Assembly: GCF_024296685.1 (NCBI RefSeq) | Contig: NZ_CP100763.1 | Span: forward strand, 868,001 to 932,000 | Direction of reading: 5' to 3' | Length of the DNA stretch: 64,000 nt | DNA from: Natrinema marinum | GTDB taxonomy: Archaea > Halobacteriota > Halobacteria > Halobacteriales > Natrialbaceae | In this document: piece after piece, positions 26,295-35,340 of the stretch | Position numbering within the stretch: position 1 is the first letter of the stretch | How the letters are laid out: the number at the start of each line of letters is the position of its first letter | Translations under genes and position numbers: made by a program | The notes under the pieces: model-generated | The model's database searches: none | What the model was told of the DNA's origin: nothing | Seen by the model: the letters and a program-made list of their open reading frames with translations, nothing else

Positions 26295-27350
26295 ATGCGC
26301 GGGGTCTTACAGGCCAACGAGAGCGCCACCCAGAGCGCGACGGACGAGCGGATTCAGGAGGCGCTTCCAACGCTCCCCGGCGGCGAACCCATCCCGCTGG
26401 ACGTTATCGAGGTCGCGCTCGCGCTCATCGTTCTCGCTATCGGCTGGTATCTGTCGAAAGTCGCCGTTCGACTCGCTGGTCGCACGGTCGCCCGTCGGAT
26501 CGAACGGCCGAGCGTCACGCGAACCGTCCTGGGATGGATCAGACTCACCGTCCTCCTTTGGGCCGGGACCGTCGCCGCCGGCATCATCGGCGTCGGCAGT
26601 ACGCAGATCCTCCTGTCGGTGACCGTCATCTCAGCTGTCGTCGCCATCGTGCTCGCACCGCTGGTCGGGAGCCTGATCAACGGCCTCTACGTCCTCGCGG
26701 ACAGGCCCTACGAGATCGGTGATATGATCGAGGTCACCGACGCCGGCCACCGCGGCTTCGTCGAGGACATCACGATCCGCTACACCAAGATCTTCACCCT
26801 CCAGAACTCCTTTATCGTCATCCCCAACTCCGAGATCCACGCGCGCGACGTGATAAATTACTCCGCAGAGGACGAGCGAACCCGGATCTCGGTCGGCTTC
26901 GAGATCACCTACGAGAGCGACCTCGAGGCGGCCTGTCGAGCCGCGGAACGCGCGGCCAGAAGCGTCGACGACGTCATCTCCGGCGGCCCGGACATACGGA
27001 TCGGCAGCGCTCGCTACGCTGCGGCCCCGAGTTGCATGATCCGAGAGTACGCCGACCACGGCATCATCCTCGACCTGTACTTCTGGATGGAACACCCCTA
27101 CAAGCAGGTCGTCGTCCGGTCGGCGGTCCAGCGGGCGATCGGCGAACGGTTCGCCGACCTCGACGTGGAGTTCGCCTACCCCCACCGCCACCACGTCTTC
27201 GACGACACCAGCGGCGTCGCGCGACTGGCTATCGACGACTCCGGCTTCGAACGGCCGCCCGCGGACGCCATGTCTAGCTCCGCTGCTCCCACCGAGCCTG
27301 CCGACTCGAGCGATCCGGGCGAGAGCCCCGCCGATCCGGCCGATCAGTGA
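26295..27350 (+). CDS. mscS: MscS-family mechanosensitive channel
   Basis: Small-conductance mechanosensitive channel family, which opens when turgor rises after a drop in salinity. The 351-residue protein has three N-terminal membrane helices (about 35-55, 75-100, 105-135). The pore helix region [20 protein letters not shown] is followed by the conserved beta domain [11 protein letters not shown] and the motif [20 protein letters not shown]. The tail beyond 315 is acidic and disordered. It overlaps nothing and is divergent from trmB, sharing a short promoter region. Confidence 0.92.
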   Translation: MRGVLQANESATQSATDERIQEALPTLPGGEPIPLDVIEVALALIVLAIGWYLSKVAVRLAGRTVARRIERPSVTRTVLGWIRLTVLLWAGTVAAGIIGVGSTQILLSVTVISAVVAIVLAPLVGSLINGLYVLADRPYEIGDMIEVTDAGHRGFVEDITIRYTKIFTLQNSFIVIPNSEIHARDVINYSAEDERTRISVGFEITYESDLEAACRAAERAARSVDDVISGGPDIRIGSARYAAAPSCMIREYADHGIILDLYFWMEHPYKQVVVRSAVQRAIGERFADLDVEFAYPHRHHVFDDTSGVARLAIDDSGFERPPADAMSSSAAPTEPADSSDPGESPADPADQ

Positions 27351-27505
27351 CGGCTCGCATGCCCAGGCCGTTCCGCTACGATCGCCTCGAGAGTCGCTGC
27401 CCGGCGGTCACCCGGACGCGGTAGCGCCGTCGTTCCGTTCCCGTCGGCCGGTATCGGCAGGGTGATTTATACCGACTCCGGTCCAATTCGACACTCAGCC
27501 GAGAG

Positions 27506-27949
27506 ATGTACGACGATATTCTCATTCCCACCGACGGAAGCGACACGATCGCCGAGACGCTCGCTCACGGACTGCCGATCGCCGAGCACAACGACGCGAC
27601 CGTCCACGCGCTGTACGTGGTCGACAGCCGCGTCACCGCTGCCGCCGGCGAGGAGACCAGTACCGACCTCGAGCGTTCGCTCCGCGACGAGGGCCAACAG
27701 GCGGTCGCCGACGTCGTGGAGCGAGCGACGGCCGAGGGCCTCGAGACCGTCGGCGAGGTCCAGACCGGAACGCCGGCCAAGACGATCCTCGAATACGCCG
27801 ACGACCACGGAATCGACCTGATCGTCATCGGAACGCGTGGCAAGAGCCCACGCGAGAAGGTGACCTCGCTGGGCAGCGTCTCCGAGCGAGTGGTCGACAA
27901 CGCCTCGATCCCGGTGTTCGTCGTCCGGAACGCGGGCGAGGTAGAGTAA
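27506..27949 (+). CDS. UspA-family universal stress protein
   Basis: Alpha/beta nucleotide-binding protein of 147 residues. It starts MYDDILIPTDGSDTIAETL and has the ATP-binding pattern VIGTRGKSPREKVTSLGSVS (G-2x-G-about 10x-G-S) near the C terminus, so it belongs to the ATP-binding subgroup. Members accumulate under stress; partners are unknown. A TTTATACC box about 38 bases before the ATG is the likely promoter. A related but divergent protein is encoded just downstream on the other strand. Confidence 0.93.
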   Translation: MYDDILIPTDGSDTIAETLAHGLPIAEHNDATVHALYVVDSRVTAAAGEETSTDLERSLRDEGQQAVADVVERATAEGLETVGEVQTGTPAKTILEYADDHGIDLIVIGTRGKSPREKVTSLGSVSERVVDNASIPVFVVRNAGEVE

Positions 27950-28029
27950 CCCGCTCGGAGGTCGAAACGGTCGAGCGTACCGCTGATCGACAAGTCCGTT
28001 CTCCCGCGTACTCGCGCAGACTCGTCTCG

Positions 28030-28440
28030 CTACACCTGCGCGCCTTCGACCGTGATGACCTCACAGTCGAGGTGGCTCCGCAGGTAGCTGTCGATGTCCG
28101 GGTTGTCGGTAAATCGCTGAAAGATCCGTCGCAGCCGACTCGCCTGCTTGCTGCCGATGACGACCGCGTCGGCCCCCTCCGCGGCGACTTCGTCCAGAAT
28201 GCTCTCTTCGACGAGAAACCCCGTTCGAACGACGTATCGGACGTTCTCGAGCCGCCCGAACGCCTGCTCGACGGCGTTTTTCAGGTCGATTCGCGTTACT
28301 TTCTTCCCGTTCTGATAGAGGTCGACGTGCAGGACTGTCAGCGACGCGTCCCGCTCGCGAGCCACCTCGATCGCTTGCTCGAGCGTTCGTCTCGAGTGCT
28401 TCGTCAACGGGTACCGAACGGGAACCACGACCAGCGACAT
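28030..28440 (-). CDS. UspA-like stress protein, divergent nucleotide-binding loop
   Basis: Protein of 136 residues with the UspA fold: VVVPVRYPLTKHSRRTLEQA at the start and a VVIGSKQASRLRRIFQ segment where the ATP loop should be. The glycine pattern G-2x-G is missing, so ATP binding is doubtful. The basic residues in this loop are unusual for a halophile protein. The ATG at 28440 is chosen; the longer frame upstream is shadow. Convergent with the neighbouring uspA gene, 80 bases apart. Confidence 0.85.
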   Translation of the reverse strand: MSLVVVPVRYPLTKHSRRTLEQAIEVARERDASLTVLHVDLYQNGKKVTRIDLKNAVEQAFGRLENVRYVVRTGFLVEESILDEVAAEGADAVVIGSKQASRLRRIFQRFTDNPDIDSYLRSHLDCEVITVEGAQV

Positions 28441-28621
28441 TAGGCGACCGAACGATTCCCGGGCGGGTAAACCTTTCAGTACGGACAGTCCACCCTGCGA
28501 ACCTGTCCCATGCCTCGCTCGTGGGTTTCGCGAACCGACGGGTCGACCACCGCTCCCACTCGCAGCGGCGAAACGGACCCGGAAAGACAGCCATTTACCG
28601 CGAGCAACGGTACGTGGAGAC

Positions 28622-28861
28622 ATGCAATCCTGGTCGACCGACGACGGAGATACCGTCTACATCTCGGAGACGGACGGCGACAAGGGATCGAAGGGACCGT
28701 TTCTGGTCGCCTTCGAATCCGACGACCGCGAGCGCCGCTACGGCTGGTTCTGTACGAACTGCGAGAGTCTCGACAACGCGATGGACGCGATGGGTCGGAT
28801 CAAGTGCAATCGATGTGGGAACTTCCGCAAACCGACCGAGTGGGATGCCGCTCACGAGTGA
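28622..28861 (+). CDS. Small zinc-ribbon protein (DUF5816-like)
   Basis: Protein of 79 residues with two cysteine pairs, WFCTNCESL and IKCNRCGNF, and a beta-rich N-terminal half (VYISETDG, FLVAFES). This layout matches the haloarchaeal DUF5816 family as I recall it; function unknown. The zinc ribbon suggests a nucleic-acid or protein-binding role. Confidence 0.75.
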   Translation: MQSWSTDDGDTVYISETDGDKGSKGPFLVAFESDDRERRYGWFCTNCESLDNAMDAMGRIKCNRCGNFRKPTEWDAAHE

Positions 28862-29060
28862 TTCGGTGAGGATCCGTTCGCACGGTCCGACTGGTTGCAG
28901 ACGAACCGATATCGATAATAGACAATTACCGACTGGAACCGACTCCCGGTAGGAGACGGACACATCAAACTCTCGGGACAGTTCCGAATCGTTGGGAAGT
29001 AACTGCTCATTCTTGTTACGTACCAACGTTTATGGTGGATGCCGACATAGGTAGTAACGA

Positions 29061-29384
29061 ATGGGTCCTGTTAACATGCGACTCGTCGAGCAGGCCAGGT
29101 CGATCTTCGCAGAGTTGGGCTACACCGTCGAAGGTAACGGCCCCGAGTTCCGAGCCGAACGAGCGTGGAAAGTCGTCCACGTGAACACCGTACTCGAGGC
29201 GGGCGAACTCCCCGCACCGTCGTCAGGACAGTTCCACTGTTTCGTCGCCGAACCCGACGACGCGGACGACCTCGAGCACCGACTCGAACGCGCCGAGCCG
29301 AACTACGAGTGGGCCATCATCGTCGTCGACGGTGAGGACTATCAGGTCGAACGAGCACCACCAGGACCGCGCGTGTCGGCGTAA
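29061..29384 (+). CDS. Conserved haloarchaeal protein, function unknown
   Basis: Acidic alpha/beta protein of 107 residues, starting MGPVNMRLVEQARSIFAELGYTV; possibly the DUF7116 family, not certain. No catalytic motif seen. A CGTTTATGG box at about 29026-29034 is positioned for leaderless transcription from the ATG at 29061; MRLVEQ at 29076 is an alternative start. Confidence 0.7.
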   Translation: MGPVNMRLVEQARSIFAELGYTVEGNGPEFRAERAWKVVHVNTVLEAGELPAPSSGQFHCFVAEPDDADDLEHRLERAEPNYEWAIIVVDGEDYQVERAPPGPRVSA

Positions 29385-29413
29385 CGCAGCGGCGAAAACA
29401 GCGGTTACGGCGG

Positions 29414-30625
29414 TTATTCTTCGAGGGCGTTGCGCGTCGCAGTGACGCCCGCGCCCGGATCGACATCGGCCCCCATCGACTCGAGCACGTCGCCCAGCGC
29501 CGTCACGACGTAGATGACGTTCTCGGGTCGCGCGGAGTGGCCCATGCAGCCGATCCGGAAGATCTCGCCGGCCAGATCACCCAGACCGCCGGCGATCTCG
29601 AGGTCGTACCGCTCGATCAAGGCGTCACAGACCTCGCCGTCGTCGATCCCGTCGGGGACGCGGACGGCGTTGAGACTCGGCAGCCAGTACTCGTCGGGGG
29701 CGTTCATCTCGAGGCCCATCGCCTCGACGCCGGCTTTCAGCGCGCCGGCCAGACGCTCGTGGCGGTCCCAACGCTGCTCGATGCCCTCCTCGGCGACGAG
29801 CCGTAGCGCCTCCCGGAGCGCGTAGACGTTCGTGATCGGCGCGGTGTGGTGGTACGCGCGGTCGTCGCCCCAGTACCCCTCGAGTAGGGAGAGATCGAGG
29901 TACCACGATCGGGGCTCTTCCTCGCGCGAGAGGACCTTCTCCATGGCCTCGTCCGACAGCGTGAGGGGACTGGCGCCCGGCGGACAGGAGAGGCACTTCT
30001 GCGGACCCGAGTACGCGACGTCGATATCCCACTCGTCGACGCGGAACTCGACGCCGCCCAGCGAGGTGACGCTGTCGGCGATCACGAGCGCGTCGTGATC
30101 GTGGGCCGCGGCGGTGAGTTCGGGCACGTCGGGCTGGAGAACGCCCGTGCTCGTCTCCGCGTGGACGAAGCCGAAGACGTCGGGGTCGTGGTCGGCGAGC
30201 GCGTCGGCCACGTCGTCTGGCTCGAGCGGTTCGCCCCACGGCGCGTCGACTTCGACGACCTCGCCGCCCGCGCGTTCGGCCATCGAAGCCATCCGGCCGC
30301 CGAAGTAGCCGTTCGTCGGGACGAGCATCGTGTCACCGGGCTCGACGACGTTGCCGATCGCGGCCTCCATCGCGGCCGAGCCGGTCCCCGAGACCGGGAT
30401 CGTCCACTGGTTGTCCGTCCGGAACGCGTAGCGCAGCAGCTCTTGGACCTCGTCCATGATCTCGATGAACGAGGGGTCGAGGTGTCCGACGAGGGGCGTG
30501 CTCATCGCCCGGAGGACGCGCGGGTTCACGTCGCTCGGTCCCGGTCCCATCAGCGTGCGATCCGGCGGTGTGAGTTCGCCAACGTCCGGCGCTCGAGCCG
30601 TCTCGGCCGGCGGTTCCTGAGCCAT
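29414..30625 (-). CDS. Class V aminotransferase (alanine-glyoxylate/serine-pyruvate type)
   Basis: PLP-dependent transaminase of about 403 residues that transfers an amino group from alanine or serine to glyoxylate or pyruvate-type acceptors. Motifs: MGPGPSDVNPRVLRAMSTP at the start, VSGTGSAAMEAAIGN, HAETSTGVLQP, IADSVTSLGG (PLP aspartate) and SGPQKCLSCPPG, where Lys forms the Schiff base. GGLGDLAGEIFRIGCMGHSA holds the substrate-carboxylate Arg. The ATG at 30625 lies about 30 bases after a weak TATA-like stretch; in-frame starts at 30646 and 30652 are alternatives. Glycine, serine and glyoxylate metabolism is the likely setting. Confidence 0.92.
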   Translation of the reverse strand: MAQEPPAETARAPDVGELTPPDRTLMGPGPSDVNPRVLRAMSTPLVGHLDPSFIEIMDEVQELLRYAFRTDNQWTIPVSGTGSAAMEAAIGNVVEPGDTMLVPTNGYFGGRMASMAERAGGEVVEVDAPWGEPLEPDDVADALADHDPDVFGFVHAETSTGVLQPDVPELTAAAHDHDALVIADSVTSLGGVEFRVDEWDIDVAYSGPQKCLSCPPGASPLTLSDEAMEKVLSREEEPRSWYLDLSLLEGYWGDDRAYHHTAPITNVYALREALRLVAEEGIEQRWDRHERLAGALKAGVEAMGLEMNAPDEYWLPSLNAVRVPDGIDDGEVCDALIERYDLEIAGGLGDLAGEIFRIGCMGHSARPENVIYVVTALGDVLESMGADVDPGAGVTATRNALEE

Positions 30626-30784
30626 GGGCGTGTGCTCGCCTGCCATCCGCAAAGATGTACCGACAGCGGCGAACGACTGGCCCGGCGGGTTCGGCGGCGC
30701 GCGTCGGCGTCAGCGAGACCATTGGTATCGGTTCGCACGACTGTGCGAGCAGTTTAAGCCACCGACTCTCGTAGTCGATATGTC

Positions 30785-31765
30785 GTGTTCATTGGCCACG
30801 CCCTCCTCGCGTTCGCCGTCGCGGCGCTGGTCGCCGACCGACGCGGCTGGAACGCCCAGCGAGCGCTCCTCGTCGGCATCGTCGCCGGCCTGTTCGCCGC
30901 GGTTCCGGACATCGACGTGGCGTACGCGGTCGTCGGCCTCGGAAACGCCGCGACCGGGTCGGTCGGCGTCCCGACGGCCTTCTGGGACGCGAGCCGCGCC
31001 GTCCACCGCTCGGTCACTCACTCGCTGGTCGTCGGCGCGGTCGCGGCGCCGGCGTTCGGCCTCGCGGCCGTCCGCGCCCGAAGCGAGTACGCACGCCACG
31101 CCCGCGCGCTCGCCGGTGGACTCCTCGCGGCGCTCGTCGCCGTCGCGCTCGTCGCGGGCGGCCCGCTGGCCGCGCTCGTCATGGGGCTGTTCGTCGTCGG
31201 CGGCGTCGCCATCGCCCGCGGGACCGCCAGGCTGACGACCCTCTCGCCGCCGACGGTCGCCGTCGCGGCACTCTGGGGACTCTGGTCGCACCCGTGGGGC
31301 GACCTCGTCACCGGCTCGCCGCCCGATCTGCTCTTTCCCTTCGGCTCACCGGTCCTCGAGTCCCGCGTCGTCCTCCACTCGGACCCGACGCTGCACTTAC
31401 TCGGCGCGTTCGCGATCGAACTCGCGACCATCGCGCTCGCGCTCGTGGCGATCTGCCGGCTCACCGACCGGCCGATCCTCGGCTCCGTCGACCGGCGGGC
31501 AACCGTCGGCGCTGCCTACGGAATCGCCGCGCTCGCCGTGACGCCGCCGACACTCGAGGTGTCCTACCACTTCGTCTTCTCCATCCTCGGCGTCGGGCTC
31601 GTCTGCGGCGCCGTTCGAACCACGCCCTCGCCGGCGTTCGGTCGGCTCTGGTACTCGCTGCCGTCGGCCGAGTCGGTTCTCGAGACCGCGCTGACGGCGC
31701 TGGCTGCGGTAACGATCGCGCTCGCCGCATACGCAGTCGTTTATCTAGTCGTCGTCCCCGCGTGA
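30785..31765 (+). CDS. Membrane-bound metal-dependent hydrolase (YdjM-like)
   Basis: Integral membrane protein of 326 residues with about eight helices. Histidine and aspartate motifs in the pattern of the YdjM/LexA-regulated metal-dependent hydrolase family are FIGHALLAF, VPDIDVAY, VHRSVTHSL and WSHPWGDLVTG. Physiological substrate unknown. The start is GTG at 30785. A shorter member of the same broad family is encoded at 41049-41657. Confidence 0.85.
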   Translation: MFIGHALLAFAVAALVADRRGWNAQRALLVGIVAGLFAAVPDIDVAYAVVGLGNAATGSVGVPTAFWDASRAVHRSVTHSLVVGAVAAPAFGLAAVRARSEYARHARALAGGLLAALVAVALVAGGPLAALVMGLFVVGGVAIARGTARLTTLSPPTVAVAALWGLWSHPWGDLVTGSPPDLLFPFGSPVLESRVVLHSDPTLHLLGAFAIELATIALALVAICRLTDRPILGSVDRRATVGAAYGIAALAVTPPTLEVSYHFVFSILGVGLVCGAVRTTPSPAFGRLWYSLPSAESVLETALTALAAVTIALAAYAVVYLVVVPA

Positions 31766-31846
31766 GCGGTTTCACTGACTTTGTCGCGGCGTCGTCTCAG
31801 TTCGCGGTTACATACGCTTTTGTAAGAACGGTCAATACGAACGGGT

Positions 31847-32464
31847 GTGTCAGAGACTACGCTCGAGGGGTTGATCGCCGACGGCCGAACCAACGCGGCG
31901 ATCGCGTGGGTATTGATCGGCGCGATCGGCGCGATCGGCCTCGCTGAACTGCTGACGGGTGGGTTCCTGTGGGCGACGTTCGCGACGACGCTCGTGGTGC
32001 TGGCGGTACTTCCGCCGGTCGCTTTCCGGTCGCTGCAGGCGATGCTCCCCTGGGAAGTATTGTTGCTAGCGGCGCTGCCCGTGTTGGGAATGGCGATCGG
32101 TGCCGACCGGCTCACCGGCCACTTCGCCGCGTACCTGTCGGTCGCGGCCATCGCGCTCGTCCTCGCGGTCGAACTGCAATCGTTTACGACTGTGCGGATG
32201 ACGCCGAGTTTCGCCGTCGTCCTCGTCGTCGTTGGAACGATGGCTGCAGCGGGACTGTGGGCCTTGCTTCGATGGAGCGCCTCGAAGACGCTCGGCATCC
32301 CGTTTACGGCCGACCACGACGCGGTGATGTGGGAGTTCGTCTACTCGGCGGTCGCGGGTATCGGTGCGGGAGTCATCTTCGAATTCTACTTCAGACGCTT
32401 CGCACCGACGGACCAGCGCCTGCCCGAGGAGGTCGCGCCGATTGCGGAGGTGGACGATGCGTAA
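31847..32464 (+). CDS. Multi-helix membrane protein, function unknown
   Basis: Protein of 205 residues with about six membrane helices and few polar residues inside them, ending in an acidic cytoplasmic tail (LPEEVAPIAEVDDA). The GTG start at 31847 gives MSETTLEGLIADG. Its stop codon overlaps the next gene by eight bases, so the two are co-translated and probably form a complex. No motif recognised. Confidence 0.8.
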   Translation: MSETTLEGLIADGRTNAAIAWVLIGAIGAIGLAELLTGGFLWATFATTLVVLAVLPPVAFRSLQAMLPWEVLLLAALPVLGMAIGADRLTGHFAAYLSVAAIALVLAVELQSFTTVRMTPSFAVVLVVVGTMAAAGLWALLRWSASKTLGIPFTADHDAVMWEFVYSAVAGIGAGVIFEFYFRRFAPTDQRLPEEVAPIAEVDDA

Positions 32465-33116
32465 CCGCTCTCGGTGGCTCCCTTCCCAACGGCGTCAGCG
32501 ACAGCTCTCCTATCTCATGGAACTCAGCCTCATCGGCATGCTGTTCGTCGGTCTCGACCGCGGGAACGGCGGAATCGTGATCAACACCGGCGTTGCACTG
32601 GCGGTCACGCAACTCCCGCCGATCCTCGAGCGCGACTACGAAATCCCGATGGACCCGCGGCTCACGCTGTGGATCACCACCGCCGTCTTCCTGCACGCGT
32701 TCGGCACCGTCGGGCTGCCAGGATCGACGCGGACGCTCTACACCGACATCTGGTGGTGGGACCACCTGACCCACGCGCTGTCGGCGTCACTGGTCGCCGC
32801 CGTGGGCTACGCCACCGTCCGCGCGTTCGACGAACACTCTGACGGCGTCCACCTCCCACCGAAGTTCATCTCGGTGTTCATCCTGCTGTTCGTCATCGCC
32901 TTCGGCGTCCTCTGGGAGATCCTCGAGTTCGTCATCGCGCTGTCGGCGGAGGCGTTCGGCGTCGACGCCGTGCTCACGCAGTACGGCCTCGGCGACACGA
33001 TGCTCGACTTCGTCTTCAACTCGATCGGCGCGGTCATCGTCGCACTCTGGGGGGGAGCTTACCTCACGGACGTGTCCGGGGCGATCCGAAAGCGCTTCGA
33101 GTCACGAGCCGATTGA
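32457..33116 (+). CDS. Membrane protein, DUF2238/YjdF-like
   Basis: Protein of 219 residues with five or more helices. Characteristic segments WWWDHLTHALSASLVAAVGY and FGVLWEILEFVIALSAEAFG carry conserved D-H and E residues in the membrane, as in the YjdF/DUF2238 family. The ATG at 32457 is set by the eight-base overlap with the upstream gene. Function unknown; the conserved polar residues within helices suggest a transport or hydrolytic role. Confidence 0.8.
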   Translation: MRNRSRWLPSQRRQRQLSYLMELSLIGMLFVGLDRGNGGIVINTGVALAVTQLPPILERDYEIPMDPRLTLWITTAVFLHAFGTVGLPGSTRTLYTDIWWWDHLTHALSASLVAAVGYATVRAFDEHSDGVHLPPKFISVFILLFVIAFGVLWEILEFVIALSAEAFGVDAVLTQYGLGDTMLDFVFNSIGAVIVALWGGAYLTDVSGAIRKRFESRAD

Positions 33117-33193
33117 GGTGTCGCCTCCATTGAGGCTGAATGCAGTCGAGTTGGAACAATGAATTTTTCACCTGTCAGGTATCCGTCTTTCGT

Positions 33194-34168
33194 ATGGCCG
33201 CTCGACCGACCACGCTTCAGATACGGATGGTCGCTGCCCTCCTCGGACTTCTGCTCGTCACGGCTGCCTTACTCGTCGGTGTCTGGGCGGTCTTCTACGG
33301 CGTCCTCTCGATTCTCGGGGTCGGATCCGCCATTCCGATCGCGGTCGCGAGTACTGCCGTGACGCTACTGTCGATCGGCTGGCTCGAGTACAGACAGCTC
33401 GAGACGATCGAGCGACTCGCAGACGCCCACCCGGTCGATCGAGGGACGGCTCCGGACCTGTACGGGATCGCAACGCGCGTCGCCGCTCAACTGGACGTGC
33501 CCGTCCCAACGATCGCCATCTCGGATCGCGACGCACCCGAAGCGCTGGCCGTCGGGTTTCGTCCGGAAACCGTTCATCTGGTCCTCTCGCTGGGAACGAT
33601 CGACGCACTCGACGAGCAGCAACTCGAGGCGGTGGTCGCACACGAACTCGCACACGTCAGGAACCGGGATACGATGGTCGTGACGTTCGTTTCGCTCCCC
33701 GTCGTTCTCGCAAGTGGACTCCGGTCGCGGATCGAACGAGTCGACGATCCGGGAGTAGCCGGGGTCGTCATCCTGCCCCTGGGGATCCTCTCGAACGTGG
33801 TGTGGGTCGTCGGGCGAACCCTCACAGCCCGATTCTCTCGAGCACGAGAGCGAGCCGCGGATCGGGCGGCCGCGGAAGCGACCGGCTCGCCCGCGGCCCT
33901 CGCCAGCGCGCTCGAGCGACTCGATCGGGAGATCGCCGACACACCCACCAGCGATCTGCGCGAGGCGTCGGGTGTCTCTTCGCTGTCCGTATTGCCGCTC
34001 GAGCCGAGCGAACTCGAGAAGGTTATGCTCGGGCCCGAAGGCGACACCGAGCCGTCCTACTGGTGGCTGCGGAAACGGCTCCACCGGCTCGAGCGCTACC
34101 TCTTCGAGACGCATCCGCCGACGGCCGACCGAATCGAGCAACTGGCGGCGCTCGAACGCGACAGATAG
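33194..34168 (+). CDS. htpX: HtpX-like M48 membrane metalloprotease
   Basis: Zinc metalloprotease of 324 residues of the M48 family; HtpX-type enzymes degrade damaged membrane proteins. Two N-terminal helices (about 10-35, 45-65) are followed by the catalytic motif VVAHELAHVRNRD (HExxH) and the downstream zinc ligand region RARERAADRAAAEATG (ExxAD-type). The ATG at 33194 is chosen because a TGAATTTTTC box lies about 25 bases upstream; the frame begins 18 codons earlier. Confidence 0.9.
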   Translation: MAARPTTLQIRMVAALLGLLLVTAALLVGVWAVFYGVLSILGVGSAIPIAVASTAVTLLSIGWLEYRQLETIERLADAHPVDRGTAPDLYGIATRVAAQLDVPVPTIAISDRDAPEALAVGFRPETVHLVLSLGTIDALDEQQLEAVVAHELAHVRNRDTMVVTFVSLPVVLASGLRSRIERVDDPGVAGVVILPLGILSNVVWVVGRTLTARFSRARERAADRAAAEATGSPAALASALERLDREIADTPTSDLREASGVSSLSVLPLEPSELEKVMLGPEGDTEPSYWWLRKRLHRLERYLFETHPPTADRIEQLAALERDR

Positions 34169-34231
34169 CGGCTCCCGTGTGTGAAGCTGACAGCCAGCTT
34201 TACATCACCGTACGGTGTAGAACGGCCGGCC

Positions 34232-34432
34232 ATGGTCTTCAAGAAGATCACCCTCATCGGCACCAGTCCCGAGAGCTTCGACGCCGCCGCAGACGACGCC
34301 ATCGACCGCGCCGAAGCGACCCTCGAGAACGTCCACTGGATCGAGGTCGACGAACTCGGCGTCGAGATCGCCAGCGCCGACGACCGCGAGTACCAAGCGG
34401 AAGTCACGGTCGCTTTCCGACTCGAGGAGTAA
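34232..34432 (+). CDS. Dodecin (flavin-binding)
   Basis: Small protein of 66 residues that assembles into a hollow dodecamer storing riboflavin/lumichrome; the haloarchaeal dodecin is well characterised. Start [19 protein letters not shown], with the flavin-stacking tryptophan in VHWIEVDEL and the alternating strand [26 protein letters not shown] box sits about 30 bases upstream of the ATG; the longer frame upstream is non-coding. Confidence 0.95.
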   Translation: MVFKKITLIGTSPESFDAAADDAIDRAEATLENVHWIEVDELGVEIASADDREYQAEVTVAFRLEE

Positions 34433-34560
34433 GTAGCGCTGTCGACTCGGCATCGCGCCTCGAACCCCCGTTTTTCGGTCGGAACTCCCGAACGGAGCGT
34501 CGTCTATCGGCGCTGAAACGGAAGCGGTGGGTCGGAAGAAACGGCCTCGGACGGTCCGGA

Positions 34561-34935
34561 TTACGTTCGGAAGGATTCGCCGCAGCCACACTCGCTGACG
34601 ACGTTCGGATTCTCAACGTGGAACCCTTCCGCCTGGAGCCCGCTCTCGTAGTCGAGGACGCTGCCCTCGATGTACTTCAGGCTCGCCGGATCGACGAACA
34701 CGCGCAGGTCGTGGTGTTCGTAGATCGTGTCGTCCTCGTCCGGTTCGTCGTCGAACCGCATCCCGTAGGAGAGGCCGGCACAGCCGCCCTGCTGGACGAA
34801 CAGTCGAAGGCCGGCTTCCGTCACGTCGAGGTCTTCCCCCTCGAGCAAGGCCAGCGCCTGCTCGGCGGCGTCCTCGGTCACTTCGATCTCCGGCTGGGTG
34901 TCCGCCTGCCCACCGTCCATACTGTCCGTGCTCAT
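34561..34935 (-). CDS. HesB/IscA-family iron-sulfur assembly protein
   Basis: A-type carrier of 124 residues that passes Fe-S clusters to target enzymes. The three family cysteines are present: GGCAGLSYGM and the C-terminal CGCGES pair. VTEDAAEQALALLEGEDLD and LRVFVDPASLKYIEGS are typical. The N-terminal 15 residues are an acidic halophile extension. The ATG at 34935 is chosen; the upstream open frame is shadow. Confidence 0.94.
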   Translation of the reverse strand: MSTDSMDGGQADTQPEIEVTEDAAEQALALLEGEDLDVTEAGLRLFVQQGGCAGLSYGMRFDDEPDEDDTIYEHHDLRVFVDPASLKYIEGSVLDYESGLQAEGFHVENPNVVSECGCGESFRT

Positions 34936-35036
34936 GTCTCTCTGTTTCGGCGCGACGATGTTAACTGTGACGCCATTCCAACGCGAACGGGCTAGCCGTT
35001 CCCGGTTACTCCTTCTCGGTGGTCGGTGCTGCCCGG

Positions 35037-35249
35037 CTAACAGTTCGATCGTCGCCGGAGCGATCGGTAGCACGTTCCGAACTGTCGCTCGTCGTTTCGC
35101 GAGAGTTCGATCTCGTGTTCCGCGAGCAGTTCGAGCATTCGTTCTAACTCGCAGCCATACCACATCGAGAGGAGCCGCACGTTCTTCTGGGCGTAGTCGT
35201 AGTTGCGCTCGAGGACGCGCCCGTCCGTCGGATCGACACGCGGTTCCAT
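35037..35249 (-). CDS. Small haloarchaeal protein, function unknown
   Basis: Protein of 70 residues, largely helical, with WYGCELERMLELLAEHEIELS in the middle. A TTTTACGTA box about 30 bases upstream favours the ATG at 35249 over the in-frame ATG at 35273. No motif recognised. Confidence 0.65.
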   Translation of the reverse strand: MEPRVDPTDGRVLERNYDYAQKNVRLLSMWYGCELERMLELLAEHEIELSRNDERQFGTCYRSLRRRSNC

Positions 35250-35340
35250 CTCACCAGCCACTTGGACCTCCACCTACGTAAAACCAGTTTGCACTTTGGT
35301 AACCTAAAACCGCCGTCGAACAACGATAGATTACCGTTCG

